DNA of 20,434 bases, from the NCBI GenBank assembly GCA_965365445.1, contig CBDUBS010000055.1:1-20434 (forward strand). Reading direction: 5' to 3'. The position numbers and the translations under genes are program-made. The stretch comes from CBDUBS01 sp965365445 (GTDB lineage: Bacteria > Bacteroidota > Rhodothermia > Rhodothermales > DASSAV01). Positions within the stretch are counted from its first letter, which is position 1. Every line of letters starts with the position of its first letter. The notes under the pieces are model-generated. The model was not told where the DNA came from. It saw only the letters and a program-made list of their open reading frames with translations, and made no database searches. Shown in pieces: positions 15,690 to 20,434 of this stretch.

Positions 15690-16249
15690 TGCCGGACTAT
15701 AACGACGCACTCACTCTGTTTCATCAGTGGACCGCCGGAGACAGCCTCCGCCGACACGCCTACGCCGTGGAAGCCGGTATGGAGTACTACGCCGAGCTGT
15801 TCGGAGAGGATGTAGAGCGTTGGCGGATAACGGGCCTCCTGCACGATATGGACTACGAAAAGCACCCCACCCGGGAAGAACATCCGTACACGGGGGTGGC
15901 TGCGCTGCGCACGCTGGGATACCCGGAGGACATGCTCGATGCCATCATGGGGCACGCGGCCTATACAGGCGCACCGCGCGTCACCCTGCTTGCCCGCACC
16001 CTGTTCGCCGTTGATGAAACGGCGGGGTTTATCACGGCGGTGGCGTACGTCCGCCCGACGCGGCTGGAAGGGTTGAAGCCGGGTTCGGTGATCAAGAAGC
16101 TCAAAGATAAGGCATTTGCCGCCGCTGTCAGCCGAACCGACATTTATGAGGGCGCCGAGGAACTCGGCCTGGACGTATCGACCCACATCGGACATGTCAT
16201 CGCCGGGATGCAGAGGCGTGCCGAACGGCTGGGCCTCGGACCGGGCTGA
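15689..16249 (+). CDS. HD-domain (HDIG-type) metal-dependent phosphohydrolase-like protein
   Basis: This 186 aa protein has the HD metal-binding set: H23 in RRHAYAVEAG, H52-D53 in GLLHDMDYEKHP, H65, H89 in MGHAAYTG and D109 in FAVDETAGFI. These agree with the HDIG clan of small stand-alone hydrolases, which act on nucleotides or other phosphoesters. The substrate is unknown. The start shares one base with the mlaD stop (TGATG), so it is translated with mlaD, but a lipid-transport role is not implied by its fold. The rest is helical with a short, conserved SVIKKLKDKAFAAAVSR segment typical of the family. Confidence 0.9.
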   Translation: MPDYNDALTLFHQWTAGDSLRRHAYAVEAGMEYYAELFGEDVERWRITGLLHDMDYEKHPTREEHPYTGVAALRTLGYPEDMLDAIMGHAAYTGAPRVTLLARTLFAVDETAGFITAVAYVRPTRLEGLKPGSVIKKLKDKAFAAAVSRTDIYEGAEELGLDVSTHIGHVIAGMQRRAERLGLGPG

Positions 16250-16276
16250 AGCCGGCGCGGCGAAAACGTATACACC

Positions 16277-17476
16277 ATGGAGCGGGAAGCAAACCCACAG
16301 GAACCGGATTCCGCGCCGGCAGACACTACGCCGGTAGCCACCATACCCGAAGCCAGGGCCGTTACGAAGGCGCGTGCCAGGGATCTGCGGTCGCTGCTGT
16401 GGCGGTACATCCTACGCCATATGCCGCCGGGCGAAGCACGCACGGCGACCATACCGGAGCCGCCGAAGATGACCGGCGCTTACCGTCGCCTCCTGCCGGT
16501 CCTGAAAGCCGTTCCCTGGCTGCTCGGAGCGTTGTTTTTCCTCTCGTTCTTCTGGGACTTTCCCGGCTACGATGTCGCCATAGCCGGCTATACCCTGTCC
16601 GCCGAAGGTCTCCTGCGCATCCTGTCCGTAAGCGGCCTCATCGGGTTTCTGACGAACTGGCTGGCGATTACCATGCTTTTTCACCCCCGGAAACGCAGGC
16701 CCATTTTCGGGCAGGGCCTCATACCGGCGCAGCGGGAGCGGGTAATCTACCGGCTCGCTACGGCCATCTCGCAGGAGCTGATCAGCGAGAAGATCATCAA
16801 GGAAAAAATCGAGCAGAGCGGCGTCATCGCCAAATACCGCGTGCAGGCGCTCGGCGTAGCCCGGGGTGTGCTGGAGGATCCGGAGTTTCGCCAGGATCTC
16901 AAAGTGCTCACCGCCGGGTACGTTGAACAGGTGCTCGGCTCCGAGGAAGTGCGGCGCAAGGTGACGGAAATCCTCGTCGAAAAAATCGAGCAGTACGCCG
17001 GGCAGGGTGTGGGCGGGTGGGCGCTGAAAGCCTATCGCCTGCTGAACGAAGCCGACTTTCAGCGACGGATCGATTCGGCCGTGCGGGAGCTGCCGGCCTC
17101 GCTGGATGTGGCCCTCGACAACATGGACCACCTGCTCGACCGGATTCCGGAAAAGCTCGAAGCCCGCTCGGAGGACATCGAGACGTGGGCGACCCGCATC
17201 ATCCTCGGCTTCGTGGAAAAGCTGGACATCTACGAAATGATTACGACCAACATGAGGGCCTACGACGAGCAGCAACTGGAGCGCCTGCTGATGCACACGG
17301 CCAACGAGCAGCTCAACTACATCAAATACCTCGGAGGCATCCTGGGCGTCGTGGGCGGGCTGGTCATCTGGCGTCCCCTGCTGTCGCTGGTGGTTTTCGG
17401 GGTGGTCGGGATCGTCCTGCTGGCTCTGGACCGAATGCTTGCCGCATACCGGCCGGCGGCTCAGGAACAGGTGTAA
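16277..17476 (+). CDS. DUF445 family membrane protein
   Basis: This 399 aa protein has a 70-residue proline- and alanine-rich N-terminal region, two transmembrane segments (about 78-97 and 112-135), and the DUF445 motif GFLTNWLAITMLFHPRKRRP followed by LIPAQRERVIYRLA. A long helical middle part (160-340) and a C-terminal hydrophobic pair (about 352-390) complete it. DUF445 proteins are inner-membrane proteins of unknown function. It lies 27 nt after the HD gene and ends inside the 3' end of dusB, overlapping by 16 bp. There is no Shine-Dalgarno before ATG 16277. Confidence 0.9.
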   Translation: MEREANPQEPDSAPADTTPVATIPEARAVTKARARDLRSLLWRYILRHMPPGEARTATIPEPPKMTGAYRRLLPVLKAVPWLLGALFFLSFFWDFPGYDVAIAGYTLSAEGLLRILSVSGLIGFLTNWLAITMLFHPRKRRPIFGQGLIPAQRERVIYRLATAISQELISEKIIKEKIEQSGVIAKYRVQALGVARGVLEDPEFRQDLKVLTAGYVEQVLGSEEVRRKVTEILVEKIEQYAGQGVGGWALKAYRLLNEADFQRRIDSAVRELPASLDVALDNMDHLLDRIPEKLEARSEDIETWATRIILGFVEKLDIYEMITTNMRAYDEQQLERLLMHTANEQLNYIKYLGGILGVVGGLVIWRPLLSLVVFGVVGIVLLALDRMLAAYRPAAQEQV

Positions 17477-18501
17477 TCCATCGTCTCGATCTCGTCGGCC
17501 GGGAATCCGGCCGCCGCTGCGTGCACTTCGGGCTCGTCCTCGCGGAAATTGAGCAGTATTTCCAGTACCGCATCGCAGGTTTCCTGTTCATAAATGAGCG
17601 CCCTTAGCCGGGATGCGTTACGAAACCCCTTGAAATAGCCCCCGTACATCCGACGCATTTCCACGACGCCCTTGTACTCGCCGAGCCAGTCGCATTTCAT
17701 GCGCAGGTGTTCCGCCGCCACCGAAACACGTTCATCCCACGTTGGAGGGGGCGGCGTCTCCCCTGTTTCGAGGTAGGCCCGGGCGTCCCGGAATATCCAC
17801 GGGTTGCCGATGGCGCCGCGGCCTACCATGACGGCGTCCACTCCGGTTTCCTCGAACATACCGCGTATGCGTTGCGGCGTGAGCGCATCGCCGTTGCCGA
17901 TGAGCGGAATCTGCAAACCGGCTTCGTCCTTGATGCGCCGCAGCCAGTCCCACCGGGCCTCGCCTTTGTACATTTGCGAGCGAGTGCGGGCATGGACGGC
18001 CAGCGCCGCGATGCCGGTATCTTCCAGCATCCGCGCCACCTCCAGAATCCGGATGCTGTCGTCGCTCCAGCCCAAGCGCGTCTTGACCGTTACCGGACGG
18101 GTCGCGTTTTCCACTACGGCTTCCGTAATGCGGCGCATCTTGGGTAGGTCCCGCAGGATTCCCGCCCCGGCATCCTTGCTCACGATCTTCTTAACGGGGC
18201 ACCCGAAATTGATGTCGATGAGATCGGGGCCGGCTTCATCCACGATTCGGGTTGCCTGGCGCACCTGCTCTACGTCGCCGCCGAAGATCTGTATGCCCAG
18301 AGGCCGCTCGTCCTCGGAAAACTCCAGCTTCTTGTGCGAGCCGTCGGAGTCGTACACCAGCCCACCCGACGATATGAACTCGGTGTACAGCACGTCCGCG
18401 CCGAACCGCTTGCACAGCCGCCGAAACGGCGGATCGCTGACATCCTCCATCGGAGCCAGCACGATCGGCCGGTTGCCGAGTTCGATAGAACCGATACGCA
18501 T
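17461..18501 (-). CDS. dusB: tRNA-dihydrouridine synthase (DusB type)
   Basis: This 346 aa FMN enzyme reduces uridine to dihydrouridine in the tRNA D-loop using NADPH. Visible features are the FMN-binding start LAPMEDVSDPPFRRLC (15-30), the catalytic cysteine C101 in INFGCPVKKI, K140 in VKTRLGW, H170-A-R-T-R in the substrate-phosphate region, and GRGAIGNPWIF (227-237). Length and motifs fit the DusB/NifR3 group. ATG 18501 is chosen over an upstream frame extension because GGAGAGGG lies just before it and the family begins here. Its 3' end overlaps the DUF445 gene by 16 bp; it is divergent from the PLDc_N lipoprotein gene. Confidence 0.95.
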   Translation of the reverse strand: MRIGSIELGNRPIVLAPMEDVSDPPFRRLCKRFGADVLYTEFISSGGLVYDSDGSHKKLEFSEDERPLGIQIFGGDVEQVRQATRIVDEAGPDLIDINFGCPVKKIVSKDAGAGILRDLPKMRRITEAVVENATRPVTVKTRLGWSDDSIRILEVARMLEDTGIAALAVHARTRSQMYKGEARWDWLRRIKDEAGLQIPLIGNGDALTPQRIRGMFEETGVDAVMVGRGAIGNPWIFRDARAYLETGETPPPPTWDERVSVAAEHLRMKCDWLGEYKGVVEMRRMYGGYFKGFRNASRLRALIYEQETCDAVLEILLNFREDEPEVHAAAAGFPADEIETMDYTCS

Positions 18502-18739
18502 TCTTCCCTCTCCGTTTTCCTCCCCTCCTACAGCCGGTCCGGTAGCGGGTTCCTGATGGGCCGGTCGCTGTAACCGCAGCAAGAATGCCCCGTAGAAAGG
18601 ATGCAGATGAAGAATCGTGTATGTGTTCTTACAATTGAAGTGGGTTTCTCCGCTTACCTTCCTGCGCCCCGCCTGCCGGACGGCGGTTCGAAAAGACCGG
18701 ACACTCGCTTATCCTTATCATCCAACCATCGGGTACATC
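18502..18739. other. Divergent intergenic region, dusB and PLDc_N gene
   Basis: The 238 bp between dusB and the small lipoprotein gene carries no conserved protein. Frames that extend either gene into it look non-coding. It must contain both promoters, but I could not place boxes with confidence and saw no riboswitch-like structure. Confidence 0.4.
18506..18513 (-). promoter_or_regulatory. Ribosome binding site of dusB
   Basis: GGAGAGGG on the minus strand ends 4 nt before ATG 18501. This fixes the start and argues against a start at 18582. Confidence 0.6.
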
Positions 18740-19009
18740 ATGACGCAATTAGCCAGAGCCGGTACGGCCGCCTCCGTCGCCGCCGTTGCACTTTTCGCCG
18801 CCGGGTGCGGTCCGAATCTTTTCAACCGCATCAGCAACTTTTGGTCGCTCAGCTGTTGCGGGGTCGTCGTAGTAATCCTGGATGTGATCGCCCTGTTGGA
18901 AATCGCCCAGAGCGCCCGTTCGACCTCTGACAAAATCCTCTGGGCCGCGCTGATCGTTTTATTCCCGATTCTCGGCTTCGTCGTATACTACTTCTTCGCC
19001 CGAAAGTAG
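18740..19009 (+). CDS. Small lipoprotein with PLDc_N membrane domain
   Basis: The protein is 89 aa from ATG 18740. The N-terminus is a lipoprotein signal (about 1-22) with lipobox F-A-A-G-C at C23. Two hydrophobic segments follow, CCGVVVVILDVIALLEI and ILWAALIVLFPILGFVVYYF, with the SARSTSDKILW linker between. This is the phospholipase D N-terminal (PLDc_N) pattern of two helices, known as a small membrane module often found without the phospholipase. A lipoprotein signal ahead of it is plausible but could instead be a first transmembrane helix that happens to end in a cysteine. It is convergent with acs, 1 nt between stops. An extended start at 18617 was rejected for lack of a matching N-terminus. 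Confidence 0.78.
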   Translation: MTQLARAGTAASVAAVALFAAGCGPNLFNRISNFWSLSCCGVVVVILDVIALLEIAQSARSTSDKILWAALIVLFPILGFVVYYFFARK

Positions 19010-19010
19010 G

Positions 19011-20434
19011 CTACCGGTTTTGCCGGTGTTCGATCAGGTCGTCCACGACGCCCTGATCGGCCAGCGTGGTGGTGTCGCCGAGATCGGCGGTGTCGTTGGC
19101 GGCGATTTTGCGCAGGATGCGCCGCATGATCTTCCCCGACCGGGTTTTGGGAAGCCCGACGCTAAACTGGATGTGGTCGGGGCCTGCAATCGCCCCGATC
19201 TGGTCCCGAACGTGCCGGACGAGATCCTGCCGGAGCGTTTCCGTCGGATCGACGCTGCCGATCAGGGTGACGTAACAATAAATCCCCTGCCCTTTTATCG
19301 GGTGGGGGAATCCGACCACGGCCGCCTCGGCCACCGCTTCGTGGGATACCAGGGCGCTTTCGATCTCCGCCGTACCGATGCGGTGGCCGGAAATGTTGAG
19401 TACGTCGTCCACCCGGCCCGTAATCCAGTAGTATCCGTCGGCATCCCGGCGGCATCCGTCGCCGGTGTAATAACGTCCGGGGAACTGCGTGAAGTAAGTA
19501 TTCACGAACCGGTTATGGTCTCCGTACACGGTGCGCGCCTGCCCCGGCCAGGAGTCGGCGATGACGAGCAAGCCTTCCGTTTCGCCCTCCAGCACGTTGC
19601 CTGATCCATCCAGCACCTCCGGTCGTATCCCGAAAAACGGCAGCGTGGCGGAGCCGGGTTTCTGCGGAATGGCTCCCGGCAGCGGGGCGATCATGATGCC
19701 GCCCGTTTCGGTCTGCCACCACGTATCCACGATGGGGCAGCGACCGTCGCCAACGACGTCGTAATACCACCGCCAGGCCTCCGGGTTGATGGGCTCGCCG
19801 ACCGTGCCGAGCAACCGCAGCGACTCGCGGCTCGCCCGGCGAACCGGCGCTTCGCCGTCGCGCATCAGCGCCCGGATGGCTGTCGGGGCGGTGTAAAACA
19901 GGCTGACCCGGTGCTTATCGACCACCTGCCAGAATCGGCCGGAGTCCGGGTAAGTAGGCGTACCCTCGAACAGAATCTGAGTGGCTCCGTTGGCCAGCGG
20001 CCCGTACACGATGTACGAGTGCCCTGTCACCCACCCTACGTCGGCGGTGCACCAGAACACGTCATCGGGCCGGAGGTCGAACACGAGTTCATGCGTGAGC
20101 GACGTATACAGCAGGTACCCGCCGGTGGTATGCAACACGCCTTTCGGCTTGCCGGTGGAACCGGACGTATAGAGGATGAATAACGGATCTTCGGCATCCA
20201 TCGGCTCGGCAGGGCACTCGGCAGGGACGCCTTCAACGGCCTCATGGTACCAAACGTCGCGGCCCTCGGTCCACCCTGTGCTTCCGCCGGTTCGCCGTAC
20301 GACCAGCACCGTGCGAACGTCCGGGGTGCGTTCGATGGCTTTGTCGGCGTTTTTCTTGAGCGGGACGGTTCGTCCGCCGCGCACCCCTTCATCGGCGGTA
20401 ATCAGAAACGTCGAGCCGCCGTCGAGCATCCGGT
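19011..20434 (-). CDS. acs: Acetyl-CoA synthetase Acs, N-terminus outside window
   Basis: The frame is open to the right edge; 474 codons including the stop are visible and roughly 180 N-terminal residues are missing. The methionine at 20429 is internal. Visible motifs are FLITADEGVRGGRTVPLKK, the P-loop LYTSGSTGKPKG, VDTWWQTETGG (substrate and adenine pocket; W marks an acetate-sized site), GRVDDVLNISGHRIGTAEIE, and the acetylatable lysine in PKTRSGKIMRR. It forms acetyl-CoA from acetate, ATP and CoA in the cytoplasm. It is a close match to true Acs, unlike the other synthetase in this window. A small inverted repeat (ACCGG-TTTTG-CCGGT, 19013-19027) lies over its 3' end. Confidence 0.95.
   Translation of the reverse strand, partial: RMLDGGSTFLITADEGVRGGRTVPLKKNADKAIERTPDVRTVLVVRRTGGSTGWTEGRDVWYHEAVEGVPAECPAEPMDAEDPLFILYTSGSTGKPKGVLHTTGGYLLYTSLTHELVFDLRPDDVFWCTADVGWVTGHSYIVYGPLANGATQILFEGTPTYPDSGRFWQVVDKHRVSLFYTAPTAIRALMRDGEAPVRRASRESLRLLGTVGEPINPEAWRWYYDVVGDGRCPIVDTWWQTETGGIMIAPLPGAIPQKPGSATLPFFGIRPEVLDGSGNVLEGETEGLLVIADSWPGQARTVYGDHNRFVNTYFTQFPGRYYTGDGCRRDADGYYWITGRVDDVLNISGHRIGTAEIESALVSHEAVAEAAVVGFPHPIKGQGIYCYVTLIGSVDPTETLRQDLVRHVRDQIGAIAGPDHIQFSVGLPKTRSGKIMRRILRKIAANDTADLGDTTTLADQGVVDDLIEHRQNR

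Noticed and set aside
14483..16195. Minus-strand open frame of 570 codons opposite mlaF, mlaD and the HD gene
   Set aside because: It is antisense to three genes with clear family motifs, and its translation is rich in Ser, Arg and Pro with no recognisable domain. GC-rich DNA commonly produces such frames.
18617..18739. N-terminal extension of the PLDc_N gene
   Set aside because: It would put a long non-hydrophobic sequence before the lipoprotein signal, which begins naturally at 18740.
19013..19027. ACCGG-TTTTG-CCGGT as an intrinsic terminator of the PLDc_N gene
   Set aside because: The stem is only 5 bp, no T-run follows, and it lies within the end of acs.

Overview
This is a compact, GC-rich chromosomal segment with 17 protein genes, two of them cut by the window edges. 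I see no tRNA, rRNA, CRISPR array, insertion sequence or phage gene. The best guess for the organism is a Bacteroidota/Rhodothermota relative (Salinibacter or Rhodothermus type). The RecQ has its zinc cysteines late in the protein, as in Bacteroidota. Most starts lack a Shine-Dalgarno. There is a CarboxypepD_reg-like secreted protein and an SPW/VKOR membrane protein. This lineage assignment is inference and was not computed.

Layout, left to right. (1) 1-333 is the C-terminal end of a medium-chain zinc-type dehydrogenase. (2) 343-4540 is a minus-strand run: SAM hydroxide adenosyltransferase, then a membrane-anchored sigma-like/anti-sigma-like fusion, then RecQ. (3) A GbsR/MarR-type regulator (plus) sits divergent to that run, with a palindrome between them. 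(4) 5302-7551 is a minus-strand pair, an SPW-VKOR-SPW membrane protein followed by an MgtC/SapB protein. (5) yraN (plus) faces a minus-strand series read right to left: radA, an AMP-forming acyl-CoA synthetase, and a secreted CarboxypepD_reg-like protein. (6) 13141-17476 is a plus-strand run: mlaE, mlaF, mlaD, an HD-domain protein and a DUF445 membrane protein. (7) dusB (minus), a small PLDc_N lipoprotein (plus), and an acetyl-CoA synthetase (minus) that runs off the right edge.

How the genes fit together. MlaEFD form the inner-membrane core of a phospholipid/lipid ABC transporter, and the HD protein is translationally coupled to mlaD. RecQ and RadA are DNA-repair and recombination proteins in separate transcription units. 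The two AMP-forming synthetases activate short-chain acids. The rest looks like ordinary housekeeping and envelope functions.

I did not find a clear new defence or mobile system. The feature most worth following is the 2455-3702 protein, which puts sigma-factor-like domains, a transmembrane helix and an anti-sigma-like sensor domain in one chain. A second is the VKOR-like domain that keeps its CxxC but has lost the loop cysteines. A third is that all five convergent gene pairs end within 9 nt of each other or overlap, leaving almost no room for terminators.
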